Part shown: in pieces, positions 41,095-53,612 of the stretch
Layout of the letters: every line of letters begins with the position of its first letter
Numbering within the stretch: position 1 is the stretch's first letter
Assembly (NCBI GenBank): GCA_022410635.1
Contig: JAJVDF010000431.1
Location: 504,559-568,558 of the forward strand
Reading direction: 5' to 3'
DNA from: Tretioscincus oriximinensis
Lineage: Eukaryota; Chordata; Lepidosauria; Squamata; Gymnophthalmidae
DNA: 64,000 bases
Translations under genes and position numbers: made by a program
The notes under the pieces: generated by a model
Told to the model about the DNA's origin: nothing
The model's database searches: none
What the model saw: only the letters and a program-made list of their open reading frames with translations

Positions 41095-41257
41095 TAGGCT
41101 GACCAGATGACCCCTTTTGGGGGGGTTTGAAAACCCAGTTTTGGGGTGCCTCCCAGTTTTTTCTCAGGAAAGNTTTTTTCCTCAGAANAAAATGGGAGGC
41201 ACCCCAAAAATGGGTTTTCAAACACACACACACCAAAGGGGTCATCTAGTCAGCCTA
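41095..41257. mobile_element. TAGGCTGACCAG fold-back MITE
   Basis: The 163-bp shortest copy. The ends are TAGGCTGACCAGATGACC and GGTCATCTAGTCAGCCTA, with a very short loop. Confidence 0.87.
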
Positions 41258-41929
41258 AACATATCTTTTATGGATGTGTTTAAGCAGTACATAATCAGCC
41301 CTCTACCATGGAAAAACATCCGCAGGAAGNGTAAAGGCGGTATTCTAGCCTTGTGCTTTACATGCCTAGTAAGCTCCCTCCTTGATGTGGTTGGGGGGGG
41401 GGGGGAGCCAGGCATGTAGATCACAGAAAGGCTAGAATAAAGTCTTTGTGTCTTATACTAGGAGCTGGAATGTTTCTTAAAGGCAGAAAACGTACCCCCA
41501 GCCAGAGGATCAGATGATAATGGTTCACTGTGACCATTCTTTGAAGATAAGTGTGTAAAATGTAACTTTAATGGGTGTAAAAAGTGTTTCCCCACCCCTC
41601 AGGTATAACAGGCATTATAAGCTGCACTTGGTAAAAATTTCTCTTTTCTGTACTCATTAAAATTGTGAAGTCCTATTCTGGTTTATGTAGTAACCCTTGC
41701 CTAGAACTTCCATCAATGAATCTTAAAAGCTTATGGCATTTCATGTAGGGTTACGTGTAGAGAAAGTAAGAGTTAGAAAAGCCAGATTAATTGAAGACTG
41801 AACTGATAACACTGGATGGCACTGTGGTAATTCTAAGAAGGGATGTCTTCCACTTCAAATTAGGGCTACAGTCTTTCAATCTTGTATGTGGATGGTGAAT
41901 CTATTAGTTAATTGGAATCAGATGGGAAG

Positions 41930-42065
41930 ACTATAGGAGGGAGAGAGAGGAGAATGAAGAAAGAAGGGAAGGAGACACAAAAGGAGGAAAGAAGGGAGAG
42001 AGGGAGGAAGAAAGGAGGGAAGGGAGAAGGAAGGAGAAAGAAAGTAAAGAGGGAGGGAGTGATTG
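41930..42065. repeat. GGA/GAAA purine-rich tract
   Basis: About 130 bp made almost only of G and A. Open frames over it are artefacts. Confidence 0.85.
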
Positions 42066-42403
42066 AGCAAGTGAGAGCTAATACAGGATTACTGAGGCTG
42101 TGGATCTGTGAGGGAAAAAAGAAATAGTGTTTTAGGACAAATGGTATGTGTGAAGGCAAGAATAAAAAGGGTGCATGTCTCCAGGAAAGTCATGACATAT
42201 GCAAGGATGGGTGCAGATATGATTTCCATTACATTGGCGACAAGTATTCCATTGCCTCTGAATTCCTACTGTCAGACAGAACGTTCCTGGAAAAAATTCT
42301 AGCTATCCAGAAGTCAGGAGTTTCACTGAATTTAAGGCTGGTTCCAGCACAATCTGAAGGAGTCCCATTCTGTTGCCCTTTAGTTCAACAGAACAAACAG
42401 GAG

Positions 42404-42596
42404 TAGGCTGACCCCTTTTGGGAGGGGGTAAAAACCCGGTTTTGGGGTGCCTCCCGGTTTTTGCTGAGGAATTTTTTAAAAAAAATATTTGAAAAAAAAT
42501 CTTTTTTTTTTGAAAAAACGTTTCCTCAGCAAAAACTGGGAGGCACCCCAAAACCGGGTTTCCACTCCCCACCCAAAGGGTCATCTGGTCAGCCTA
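42404..42596. mobile_element. TAGGCTGACCAG fold-back MITE with exact 8-bp TSD
   Basis: This 193-bp palindrome is flanked by AACAGGAG on both sides (42396-42403 and 42597-42604). The left tip has lost the CAGATGA segment. Confidence 0.9.
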
Positions 42597-42639
42597 AACA
42601 GGAGGATGGAGAATGGTGGCAATATGGATGAATTTCCTA

Positions 42640-43203
42640 TTTTTGGAACACGCCTTTGAAGGAAACAATCTTGGGGCAGTATCTGGCACTCATCCTTAGA
42701 TCCAGGATGCCCTGGAAGACTTGGAATACTGCGTTCAGTTCTAGGAGCCCCAATTTAAAAAGGGCATTGATAAACTACAAGTTCAAAAGAGTTCCAAGGA
42801 TGGTGTATGATTTGAAAACCATGTCTTATGAGGAACGGTTAAAGGATCTAGGGATGTTTAGTCTGCAAAAAGGCTGAGAGGTGACCTGATAGCTGTCTAC
42901 AAACATCTGAAGGGCTGTCACAGAGTAGAGGGACCAGCATTGTTCTCATTGGCACATGGAATTGACTGCAAGGAAGAGGATTAAGATTAGATATCAGAAA
43001 AAAACTTTCTGACAGAAAGGGTGATAAACCAGTTGACAGGCTGCCAAAGAGGTGGTGAGTTTGTCTTCGCTAGAAGTCTTCAAACAGAGGCTGGGCAGCC
43101 ATCTTTCTGAGATGGTTTAATGAATCCTGCATTGAGCAGGGGGTTGGACCCCATGACCCTGGAGGTCCCTTCCAACGCTATGATTTTATTATTCTATGAT
43201 TCA
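42640..43203 (+). mobile_element. CR1 LINE 3' end, second subfamily
   Basis: It contains AGGTGACCTGATAGCTGTCT, GGGTTGGACCCCATGACCCT and ends in the ATTCTATGATTC type repeat rather than TTCTTATG. The minus-strand piece at 52865-53045 is of the same subfamily. Confidence 0.85.
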
Positions 43204-43444
43204 AAATGGGACTTTTTGTACCATATTCAAAACAGATATTTTATCACAGTCCAGTTCCTCAAGATAGAAGAGGGACACTTAAAATCAATCTCCTTGAAGC
43301 TATATCTATACGGCACTTGTTTATTCTAGAATTCTCTGATAATCTGCCTTATCAGTTTTAGTGCGCCTCATTCATACATACCATTACAATATATTATGAG
43401 CTACGGTGTTCTGTAAGTTGAGAAGCAAAATTTTCAGAACCAGG

Positions 43445-43575
43445 GAGCCATTTTGTTTGCTGGTTGGCAAGAGGAAATCCATTTGGATAGTTTGCTGTTG
43501 ATATCAGACTTTTTTGCTTCGCACCCTAGCAGTTTCTCGCTAGAACTATCCACACAGCACAGCCCTTTCACCATA
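43445..43575 (+). repeat. Unclassified interspersed repeat, copy 3
   Basis: Relative of 30160-30318, sharing the TTTTGTTTGCTGGTTG start and AGAACTATCCACA end. Confidence 0.55.
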
Positions 43576-43724
43576 ACCCTGTACAGCAGTTCAACCAGTG
43601 CCATGTTGTGGGCAGAGTTACAGGGCAGTCATCATATGTGTAAATTTTTAAAAGAAATTATTTTCAAAAGACAAGAAAGAAAAAAGAAGCCCTGGACACT
43701 TGCCCTTTGGCTACCTCCTCTCCA

Positions 43725-44208
43725 AAGTCTGAAGTGTACAAAATCATGCATGGGATCGACAGAGTGAATAGAGAAAAAATGTTTTCTCTATCCCACAACA
43801 CAAAGGATCAGAGGGCACTCCTTAAAACTGTTGGGTAGAAAAGTGAGAACAGACAAAGGAAAGTATTTTTTCACCCAGAGGGTCATCGGCCTGTGGAATT
43901 TACTTCCTGAAGAGGTAGTGGTAGCTATCAGCTTGGATAGTTTCAAGACAGGACTAGACAGGTTTATGGACACCAAGGGTATAAATGGATACTAGGATGG
44001 ATGTCTGGATGTTGCCTCCGGGATGGAGCAACAGGCAGGAGTCCTGAAATACCATTTGCAAGGAGTCATGAACAGAAGCATATTTTGCTTTCCTCTGTTC
44101 GGACTGCCCAGGTGCATCTGGTGGGCCTCTGTGTGACACAGAATGCTGGACTTGATGGGCTGTGGCCTGATCCAGTATGGCTCTTCTTATGTTCTTATGT
44201 TCTTAAGT
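43725..44208 (+). mobile_element. CR1 LINE 3' end
   Basis: A well-preserved tail from GTACAAAATCATGCATGGG to TTCTTATGTTCTTATG. Confidence 0.88.
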
Positions 44209-44528
44209 GTCAGCAGCTGGTCCATCTTGCCTCCAGATTGCCTCTCCTCGTTTGGCCTAATGGCACAGTGATCATTGGTGTGTTCCATTCTCCCCCAAGT
44301 TACTCAGTCCAAAAACAGATAGGGGCAAGAAGACAGGAAGTGTCACCCTGGCCTACCACAGCCCTCTGCTGTCACCTCTGGTGAGCCACTGTTTGGCACT
44401 TAACCAACTACCCAGTCAGCAGGTAGGAGGGGAGCAGATGTAGAATCTCCTTTGTGGTGATCAGCAAATAATCCATTTGTGGTTGGATTTAGGGCTGGAT
44501 TTAGACTGGATTTTGCCCATGGGCTGTA

Positions 44529-44572
44529 ATTCACTCACTCACTCACTCACTCACTCACTCACTCACTCACTT
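44529..44572. repeat. (CACT)n microsatellite
   Basis: About 10 uninterrupted ACTC units. Confidence 0.95.
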
Positions 44573-44717
44573 ATTTTACTCCCCCTCTTCCCTCAGCTAC
44601 TTTTATAATAGCTGTTTTATAATAATAAAAGCAATTTTAAAATTAATATCTTCTTAGTACTACTGGTATCTATATTTTGCCTAAATACGGCCCTGATTGA
44701 CATTGTGTTCAGTTACC

Positions 44718-45027
44718 TCACGTAGAAGAAGAAGAACTGGGTTCTTATACCCCGCTTTTCTCACCTTTCAAAGGGACTCAAAGCGGCTTACAAGGTATTT
44801 TGCCCAAAGACTCACATTCTATCTTCCCCACCAGACTCTGGTGGTTCCCATGTATCTACTTGCAATCAGTTGCAATTTCTTGCAGTTCCTGCTTTCGAAT
44901 AGCTGGGTTGGCTAGAGCTACAGGCTAGTGGAAGGTGCTCACCCATCCCCACATTTGACACAAGACTTCAAAACCCCATCTCCCAGGCGAGAGACGAATT
45001 CCTAAGCGACTGAGCTATCCGTGCCTA
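44718..45027 (-). mobile_element. tRNA-derived SINE (family A), minus strand
   Basis: Full-length copy with GAA tail and intact tRNA-like head (A box and B box near 44965-45020). Confidence 0.88.
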
Positions 45028-45029
45028 AG

Positions 45030-46610
45030 GTAGAAGGTGAATGACCATGACATGATTTATTAATATACAGATTTGTTACCAGAATAAAAAAAATAGTGAG
45101 GAATAAAGAAAGCAGGGAGGGAGGCATGGAAGGAAGGGGGAGGGAAGGAAGGAAGGAGGGAGGGAGGGAAAGAAGGAAGGAGAAATGCTCTAAGTTGGAA
45201 AAATGTTGTTTTCCGGATTTTGTTTTAATATAAGGTTTCCTCCTCATCAATCTCTCACTTCTCACGTTTGACTGAATGATCAAGAGGCTTGTTGGGCAAT
45301 TGAATCTTTCTGCCCATCAGCTGCTACTCGTCAGTCCTGTGTGAATCCCCATATTAAAAGATTCCATTGCCAGAAGACTGTTAAATAAGTGAAACTGTCA
45401 AGGTGGCTTATCAGTTTCATCCCTATAGACACCTTGCTCAAGAGTATTCATTTCCACAATCCTTTGCGGCTTTGTCTTGTATATTTTTAATCCATTTTAT
45501 GGATGCAACAAGTCAGTCAGTCTCTGAAAACCAGCTCACTTCATAACCCATCCCCACTCCCGGAACAGTTCTGTCTAGGAAAGTAATTATCTGTATGTTC
45601 TCAATTCATTTTCTCAAATGTCAAACTCTGTTCATGTCTGGTTTTTCCCTTTTCTTACCCATGGATCCAGTTGTATAGGTTTTCTTCCCTTACTCGTAAA
45701 GGAAGTTGGCATGAAGAAGCAACCAATGTTTCCCAGCTGACCTTCTAGGTCAAGGACATTGTGCCGATCTGAGGCTGACAGTAATAGTTGTGTTGACAGA
45801 TCCATTTCACCAGCTGTACAGTGAGCTATGTGGAACTTGGCTGGGCGTTAATTCTTCTTTTGCTTCGTGATTACTTTGCCAGATTTTTATTAGGCTATAA
45901 ATCATAAGGTGGGCTTTTCTCTTTAGGTATATATACCGACTGCGTTTTCCTTACACACGTATTATGTATTTTGTAGGTATGCACCACTGCTATTTAAAGA
46001 ATTACACCTGCATCCCTTGGTTTTCAACTTCTTGGTTTTTCACAATGGCCTTGATCACTTGGTCTTTAAATACTCTTCAATCCTAAAGAACGGGAGACAA
46101 CATTGAAGATTATAGAAGCCAGGGCCTATATCATTCTTCGTTTTCATCTTCTTATCTCTACTATTAATAAAATGTGCATCAACGAGTACAACCTTCAGAG
46201 GTCAGCCTTTGGTCTTTATGGACCAATGACAGAGCTTGGAACTTTGGTCTCAATGGTGTTGTGGGTTCCTGGCCAGCTGCCCAACATGGGGAAGTGGCTT
46301 CCGGCACCCGGCCCAAATCCGTTGCTGCTGCCACTTCCTTGGCCCCTTGCCGTCCTACATCTGCATTTTTGACTAGTCTAGTTATAATATGACACGTGCT
46401 CACATATTTACTTTAAAATGTTTCTCCAGTTCTGAAAAAGATTATTCTCCTAAATTATTAACCAATTAAGCTTCAGGACTGAAAAAGGTTGAATGTATGA
46501 GCAGGGTATATTTGGCAGCTTCATTCTATGTGCATATTATCCAGCAAGTGGGTCTCGTTGCACCTTAGAAATCAATAAGAAAAAAGTAAGCACAGGAGCT
46601 TTGTTAGGCA
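45030..46610. other. Mostly unique intergenic sequence
   Basis: A GGA/GAAG-rich tract (45100-45185) is followed by about 1 kb of apparently unique sequence. 46195-46370 is a likely relative of 28190-28500. Confidence 0.4.
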
Positions 46611-46614
46611 AATC

Positions 46615-47350
46615 TACTTATTTATTTACATTTTTATGCCGCCCTACACCCAAAGGTCTCAGGGAGGTTAACAATAAAAAGCTGATTAGAGTGTTAAAAA
46701 CAGCCACATCAAAAAAAATAGGGAAGGGACAGCAGTTTCTCAGCCAAAGGCTAGGCCAAAGAGGTACATCTTCAAGCGTTTTCTGAATGNGCACAGAGGT
46801 GATTGACGCACCATGGGGCGGAGACTATTCCATAGCCTGGGGGCTGCCACAGAGAAGGCCCTATTCCAAGTTCCTGCCCTCTCTGCCACTGAGCGAGGTG
46901 ATACAGTCAGGAGGGCCACCCCTGCAGATCTTAAGGCACAGGCAGACTCATTTGGAAGAAGGCGCATTTGGTGCTCAATTTATGTGAGGCTTTATAGGTG
47001 CTCTTGGCTACNGACTCCACCTGATCTTCAACTGTCAGCGAAGGATCTGGAAGCACCCCTAGATTTCGCACTTGTCCCTTATAGGGCAATTCAACTCCAC
47101 CCAGGATAGGGTTCCTCCTCACTTCATGCCCGTTACTGCCTTCAAACACCTGTCAAGCACTTCAACCACCTCTCCTAATTCAGATGGAACAGAGAGATAG
47201 ACCTGATGACACTTCACTCCAAATTTCCTGATGACCTCTCTCAGCGGCTTCATATAAACGTTGAATAACACGGGGGAGAGGATCCCAGGGTGGGCTCCCA
47301 GGGTGACGAGCAAGACTTTCTGGAAGCGGCCTTCAATGTTTAACATTATG
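46615..47350 (-). mobile_element. L2-like LINE: RT C-terminus and 3' UTR
   Basis: On the minus strand, 47119-47346 encodes an SPVLFNVYMKPLREVIRKFG-like RT block, and 46931-47149 continues with RNLGVLPDPSLTVEDQV. The 3' UTR ends in TAAATAAATA. The YADD region is damaged and frames are broken. Confidence 0.8.
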
Positions 47351-47602
47351 CAGCTGAGTTCAGGATAATATATTTTGCTTTTTTAGGTTCCAAAACAAGG
47401 AAGGTTTCCAGAACAGTATATGGCTGGGGACAGAATCCAACTTCAGTCCTGAAGTACTGAAGTAGACAGTAAACATTCTTGTTTTAGTCCATTTCTTCAG
47501 GATGAAATTGGGTTAAAAGTACTTGTCTGACTGTAGCCTTCAGATACAAAAAGAAATGATAGATACAGAAGAATAAATTGCTCCTCACTGTAGTCTCTAA
47601 AG

Positions 47603-47784
47603 TAGGCTGACCAGATGACCCCTTTTGGGGTGTGTGAAAACCCTGTTTTTTGCTGAGGAATTTTTTTTTCAAAAAAAAANTTTTTCCAAAAAATTTTTAA
47701 TTTTTTTTTCCTCAGCAAAACCCGGGAGGCACCCCAAAGCCGGGTTTTCATGCCCCCCCCCAAAGGTGTCATGTGGTCAGCCAA
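47603..47784. mobile_element. TAGGCTGACCAG fold-back MITE with exact 8-bp TSD
   Basis: 182-bp copy flanked by CTCTAAAG (47595-47602 and 47785-47792). The right terminal TA is mutated to AA. Confidence 0.9.
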
Positions 47785-48548
47785 CTCTAAAGCTCATAGA
47801 AGACTCCTTCAGTTTGATCCNCTTCCTTCCCTCCCTTCTTTTCTTCCCCTCTCCTTCCCTTCCTATACCATTTGCCTAAAAAGTCTTCTAGTGATACCTC
47901 TAGCATTAACTGCATCATCTTCTATGAGAGGAGAAAGGTAATGGCCTCAGGACCTAAAGCCCCTCCACCTGAGTAAAACCCATAATCTAAAAGTGAGTAC
48001 ATACCTACCTCAAAAATCCACATGGAATTTTAGCTAGCTCAGAAAACATGAGCAAAAGGATATTGTGGGGCAAAGGATCTTTTCTCTGCGTTCAGTGCAA
48101 AAACTCTGTTAATATGTGAAGTGTAGTCATCATGAAAGTACCGCCATAGTAGGAGGAAACCTTGTGGGCCTGTAGCCTAATACAGGATATAAAATTTAAG
48201 GACAATTTGCAGTTGGGGGCACAGAGGCAGCACCATGGGTAATTGAGTCGCCATGGATAATGCCCTTAATTANGCAAAGGAACTTTGTAAAAGCCTGAGA
48301 GCAGCATGAAACCCTTTCAGAACTGCGAAGAAATACTGTGTTGTAGGTATATAAAACTCTTATTAAGAAATTCCCCCAGTTAAAACTATTTTTCTCCACC
48401 TTGAACCAAATTACTTCCTTCTGGACCTGTGTATAAATAATGAGCACTCAAAAAGCTCTTACTGAGAAGGCAATAAACTTCAGATCCTATATCTCCTTTC
48501 ACTTCATCTGGAATATGATGTACCTCAAAGCACTCCATTAGCTGCGGG

Positions 48549-48885
48549 ACGATAGACTATTCTGGCTTTTAAAAATACTGAACATCTATGAATCATCATC
48601 TAATCAGTGTTGCTAATGTACGAAAAATATTTAGTCCTTGTCCCCACTAAACCTTATTCTGTGCATTATCTTGGAATAGAAGCTTTCCATCTACATACTA
48701 GTGTAGATTATAGGAGGCCCCAAATGAGTCCTTCCATAGTCTACGCTGGCATGGGGATGGCCAAGCTCTGTCCTGAGACATAACCCAGAAAAGGCCCAGT
48801 GTGGACAGGGACTAAATATTTTTCGTACTAGATGATGGTTCATAGGTGCTCAGTATTTTTAAAAGCCAAAATAGTCTATCGCCCT
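48549..48885. mobile_element. Palindromic element with nested inverted repeats
   Basis: Outer arms of about 90 bp (48549-48640 and 48808-48885, sharing GATAGACTATTCTGGCTTTT) enclose an inner palindrome (48640-48808, with CATAGTCTAC...). The inner part resembles 60780-60962, so a smaller palindromic family may sit inside a larger one. Confidence 0.6.
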
Positions 48886-48916
48886 GTAGGCCATGAGCCT
48901 GCTGGAGCAAAATTAA

Positions 48917-49270
48917 GAAGCAGAAGCAGAAGCAGAAGTAGAAGCAGAAGAAGAAGAAGAAGAAGAAGAAGAAGAAGAAGAAGAAGAAGAAGAAGAAGAA
49001 GAAGAAGAAGAAGAAGAAGAAGAAGAAGAAGCAGAAGAAGAAGAAGAAGAAGAAGAAGAAGAAGAAGAAGAAGAAGAAGAAGAAGAACTTGGTTCTTATA
49101 CCACATTTTTCTCACCTTTCAAAGGGACTCAAAGCGGCTTACAAGGATATATTTTGCCCGAAGGCTTCCATTCTGTCTTTCCCACCAGGCTATGGTGGTT
49201 CCCATGTATCTACTTGCAGTCAGTTGCAATTTCTTGCAATTCATGCTTTCGAATAGCTGGGTTGGCTAAT
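48917..49270 (-). mobile_element. Family A SINE with long (GAA)n tail, head lost
   Basis: An AGA tract of about 160 bp (48925-49086) forms the SINE tail. The body stops at GGGTTGGCTA, before the tRNA-like head. The open poly-Arg frame over it is an artefact. Confidence 0.87.
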
Positions 49271-50577
49271 AAGATTGCCTCCTTATATAACAACATCATC
49301 ATATAAACAGCAGCTCAGAAACCTTTGAAGATTGATTGGAGCGAATTTAAATGAATAGCAGAAACCAGAGCTTCTGAATTGGCATCGCTTCAGAATTTTG
49401 CGCTAGTTCCAAAGGCATTCTTAAAATTACCTTAAACCTGCCTTGAATGGACTGTTTTTAAGCAGTGCATAATCATTCCTGCAACCTGGAAACATTCCTG
49501 CAAAAGCGCGAAGTCTATATTTTAGCCCTTCTGTGTTCTATATACCTTGTGTGTCCCTGTTGCTGCAATTAGGCAGAAAAAGTTCACATGGCATATTTAC
49601 TTCATGTTATTATAGCATGAGTTTAGGAAATTTTCCACACATAATTCCAAGGATCCAGATATGATACTGCTACAAAGGACTGCCATGGTGTTTTTTTTAA
49701 CAAGAGCTGCTGAGACTCGTGTTGTCTTGCAATTGTATCTCTGCTTTGCTGTGGATCAGCAGCAGATTATGTTGAAAAATGACCAAGAGTGAGGATGTCT
49801 TGTAGAGAATCAGGAGCAGATCCTGTTGAAAAAGGACTGATATGAGGAGGTCTTGCAGACTTGCAGCACTCAGCTGATTTAAAAAGGAAAATTCTTTTCC
49901 TTTTAAATTGCACACCCAACAAGAGTGGGAGCCAGAGCCAGTGATAGGAGAGATGCATAAGCCAGAAGCCATAATATGTAGTAGGGCTTCATGGGAGTTG
50001 TAGGCAAATCCATGGGTGAGGAACAACAGTCCCTTCCTGCTTGTGGATATTGAGCCATGACCAGTTAAATACACTGTAGCACTACATATAGATGAGACAG
50101 CCATGTGGGTGCACCTTTATATACCTCTGTAAACAAAAATCTCTAAGACCAGCTGACATTCATCCAGTTGCACCAAAAACAGTGTGCAAGAGTCATAATA
50201 GCTCAAATATTTAAACAGAAGTCTTTTTACTCTTAAAAAACAATTAAAATTGCTGTAGATGTGTAAGGAAGGGAAACAACCATAACCATAGGAACATGGG
50301 AAGTTTCAAATGTAAAATGAGCAAAGAAAAATGAGCAAAGAAAATGAATTGGTAGGTTTAGGATCCTGTTGGTGTTATTCAATTTAGGATTTTCAGCATA
50401 GGCGAGAAATATGAGACCCAGCGGGTAGCATTTAAGTACTGTAGTGAATATCAAAATGTAGGAGGCAGTGATTAGTTGGAAGAATTTATATCAAGCTTAA
50501 GTATAATAATTAATTTGCCTTTGTGATTTGAAGGTATTAAAATTGTTTTATTCCACCTCTTGACACAGAACCCAAAT

Positions 50578-50587
50578 CATCATCATT

Positions 50588-50644
<57 letters not shown>
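50578..50644. repeat. (CAT)n microsatellite
   Basis: About 21 CAT/ATC triplets at the tail of a family B SINE fragment. Confidence 0.95.
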
Positions 50645-50647
<3 letters not shown>

Positions 50648-50830
50648 TGCCCCTCTCACTAAAGGTGGTACACATAGCTGATTGTTGCTTTCGCCGCAAA
50701 AAACATCCTGTGAAGTAGGTGAGGCTGAGAGAGGTGACTGGTCCAAGGTCACCTAGCTGGCTGCATGGAGAAGTATGGAATCGAACCAGGAGATTATCGT
50801 ATAAGAGTCCAACACTCTAACCTTTTTATG
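50645..50830 (-). mobile_element. Family B SINE, minus strand
   Basis: GGTCCAAGGTCACCTAGCTG (core) and GGAATCGAACCAGGAGAT (tRNA-like B box) on the complementary strand. Confidence 0.8.
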
Positions 50831-52174
50831 AAACATACTTAGTAATCTAGTTTGTAATCCACATTGTCTGCATGAGATTACAGCTAATCTGGATGATCCA
50901 TTCAGAAAACATATCTGGAACAGTGGGAGACTACATTAATGAGTATTATACCTGTCCTTGTTACTAATTGGTGAATTACAAAGAAATAGTTGAATTGGGT
51001 TCCCTCCAGATGGGGTTTTGCCACCACAATGATATCAGGATGATTCTGCCATATGAACTCATTGTGTTTCAGTAATCCATTCATGTTTTCTTGACAGCAC
51101 TTATAAACTTCTGACAAAGTGGGCTTCCCTTTCCCTGTTGGTATGCCGTGTCCAAGCGTGAACAGGCAACAAACAGTGAAAATTCTGCCGGGATTTGAGG
51201 TAAGGCATGTCCACATGGCTGAGATTTAAGTCAAGACATGTGTACTGGAGCTCAGACATACAAGGGGAGGGGAGAAGAACAACCAATTGAGGGATGGTGC
51301 ANGTGAGTTCTCGGGGGTGCAATGAAATGGGGATTCAATTCCCTATCGGTACGTCAGCTCCTCGCTATAAGGCATGTTCACACAGAGTGGAAAAGTGAGT
51401 GAAATTTACAGTCTACAAGTGATTGTGGATTTTGCTGGGAAAAAGAGGGGATATACCTTTATCTGGAACCGTACAGAGCTGGCGTGCGGCTGTCAGGGAG
51501 AATGCAGTAGCCTGAGCTGCACATGCACAGCCAAAAGCAAACCTGCAGTCCTGTTGGCTGGCATCTTCTTGCGCCGGTTGTCTCCTTGTGAAGGTGGGTA
51601 CAGAGGACGGAACTGCAGGCAGCTTACAAGGAGATTGCAGGAATTTTGCTATGCAGATGGAAAAGATCACCAATAGGTAGGGTTGCCATAATCTAAGGGT
51701 CCCAAGCCAGGACACAATTTAGAAATTACAACCCCCCCCCCAATGGCTTGCACATGTGTGTGCACACACGCACACCCAAACACCAAGCGGGCAGGAAGGT
51801 CTGGGCAATGAGGCNGGCAGCGCAGGAGGGGAAGAAAAAAAAGTGCACATCCCGCCGCTGCAGTGACGGCTGGTGTTGCCTCTTTGTGTGGCGGGGACTT
51901 GTTGCTTCGGACTCAGATGGGAGGCATGAAAGAAACTGATGATAAACCCGCCACCGACCCTCCCTTCTCCTCTTGACATCGGGACAGAAAACCAGGATTT
52001 TTTTTATTAAACCGGATGGGACAATGGCCACAAATCAAGGACATTCCTAGCAATAGGAGATTCCTCTCCTACTCCAGATCTCTTACGGATGCATGGCCAA
52101 GCCTAGCAAAACCTCCATCAACACGCATGGATGAACAAAGAAGATGGTAGAAGAGCTAGTGATTAGTGTGTTAG

Positions 52175-52380
52175 AGGTTAGTGTGCTAGTGGTTAGTATG
52201 TTGGACTTGTACCTGGTAGTCTCCCAGTTTGATTCCCCACTCCTCCATGAAAGTCAGCTGGGTAACCTTGGGCCAGTCACAGTTCTTTGAACTCTCTCAG
52301 CCCCACCTACTACACAGGGTGTCTGTTGGCCGCTCTGAGACCTTCAGGTATAGGGCAGGATATAAGTACAATACATCAAG
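52175..52380 (+). mobile_element. Family B SINE, internally deleted
   Basis: Head and core are intact (GTAACCTTGGGCCAGTCAC), with a deletion after GTGTCTGTTG joining it to GGCCGCTCTGAGACC. Confidence 0.85.
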
Positions 52381-52464
52381 AAAACTTGATGTTCTATGGA
52401 TGCACCCACAGTAATGCAGAAAGGTGAGGATTGGCAGGCAATTGGGTTATTCTGGATTTAAACA

Positions 52465-52800
52465 GTCTGTAAGAGTCTCATAGCAGCTTAGAAACTAGCT
52501 TGAAAAAGGTTGGCAGCAGGAGCTTTTGTTTTAGACAGGTTCTACTTCTTCAGATTTTTCTTGTTAGTGTCTGAGATGCTACTTGTTAGTGTCTTAGCAC
52601 TTGTTAGATATTCTGGACTCAGACTAATATGATTATTTCTATGTAATTTATAGAAAGCACCAAAATTAGCCAAATAAGTCTCCAGGATTCTTGCCCAAGT
52701 ACAGCATCTGAAGAAATAGACTTATCTATGAAAGTTCATGCTGCCTACTTATTTCTTGTTGGTTTCTAATATACTATGAGACCTCTAGCTACTTAACCCC
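52465..52800 (+). mobile_element. Penelope-like tail repeats with hammerhead-like core
   Basis: CTGAAGA (52708-52714), stem ATAGA/TCTAT (52716-52720 and 52725-52729) and GAAA (52730-52733) are followed by GTTCATGCTG. A reversed unit lies at about 52500-52560. The base after the presumed cleavage-site U is G, which would disable cleavage. Confidence 0.55.
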
Positions 52801-52864
52801 TTCAACATCCTTTCTAGTATTCACCTAAAGTTACCCATTCCATTCATGAATTCTATTCATAAGT

Positions 52865-53045
52865 TATTAATAGAATCATTGAGTTGGAAGGGACCTTGTT
52901 CATGGTGTCCAACCCCCTACTCAATGCAGGATTCATTAAACCATTCTAGACAGATGGCTGTCCAGCCTCAGTTTGAAGACTTCTAGCAAAGGAGAACTCA
53001 CCACCTTCTGTGTAAACCTGTTCCACTGGTTTATCACCCAGTAAC
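52865..53045 (-). mobile_element. CR1 3' fragment (second subfamily), minus strand
   Basis: TAGAATCATTGAGTTGGAAG, GGTGTCCAACCCCCTACTCA and TTCTAGCAAAGGAGAACTCA are reverse-complement CR1. Confidence 0.85.
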
Positions 53046-53424
53046 TACGTAACACAGCTTATTATGGAAAACTCCAACATCACAGTTTCATTGATTGCCT
53101 TATCTCTGTACTTGATAAAAAGTCATGAAAAACCTTCTTAATTATTTTCAATAAATTATTTTGGAAGAGATCCTTGTTCTATATTGATTTCAATTGCCTG
53201 TTTATGTTTTTTAGCATTCCAATTTTTTAGCATTCTCCTGAAAAATTGTGCAGTGGAGTCCCCGGCTAGGAAAAGCTTTTCATTTTAACACCAATATTCC
53301 GAGTTCATAGATCCTGTTTAAATGGCAGAGATTCTGAAATTGCCCTGAGAAGCATTTTGAGATGGTGTCATAAATATGGAGAGCCTGTTGTATGGTTAGA
53401 CTCTATTTGGAAGTCTCCCGGTAT

Positions 53425-53612
53425 GGGAGATGGAGCAACAGGTAGTGCTCCTGAAATACCATTTGCAGGGAGTCATGAACAGGTGCATATTTTGCTATCC
53501 TCTGTTCGGACTGCCCAGGTGCATCTGGTGGGCCTCTGTGTGAGACAGAATGCTGGACTTGATGGGCTGGGGCCTTATCCAGTAGGACTCTTCTTATGTT
53601 CTTAAGAGCTCT
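53425..53612 (+). mobile_element. CR1 LINE 3' fragment
   Basis: GGAGCAACAGGTAGTGCTCC to CTTCTTATGTTCTTA. Confidence 0.85.

Larger units (their letters stand above)
49271..52170. other. Unassigned intergenic sequence
   Basis: Apart from the CAT repeat and family B SINE (50578-50830), nothing was recognised. 51375-51680 is GC-richer and carries a 100-codon forward frame without family features. Confidence 0.4.

Noticed and set aside
48832..49269. 145-codon poly-Arg open frame
   Set aside because: It is a GAA/AGA microsatellite tail read into the body of a family A SINE.
50902..51322. Minus-strand frames of 104 and 73 codons
   Set aside because: I could not link them to any family. They overlap in two frames and lack splice or start context. 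They could be a decayed transposon, but this is unsupported.
51374..51715. 100-codon frames on both strands in a GC-richer stretch
   Set aside because: No homology recognised. Reciprocal open frames on both strands suggest composition rather than coding.
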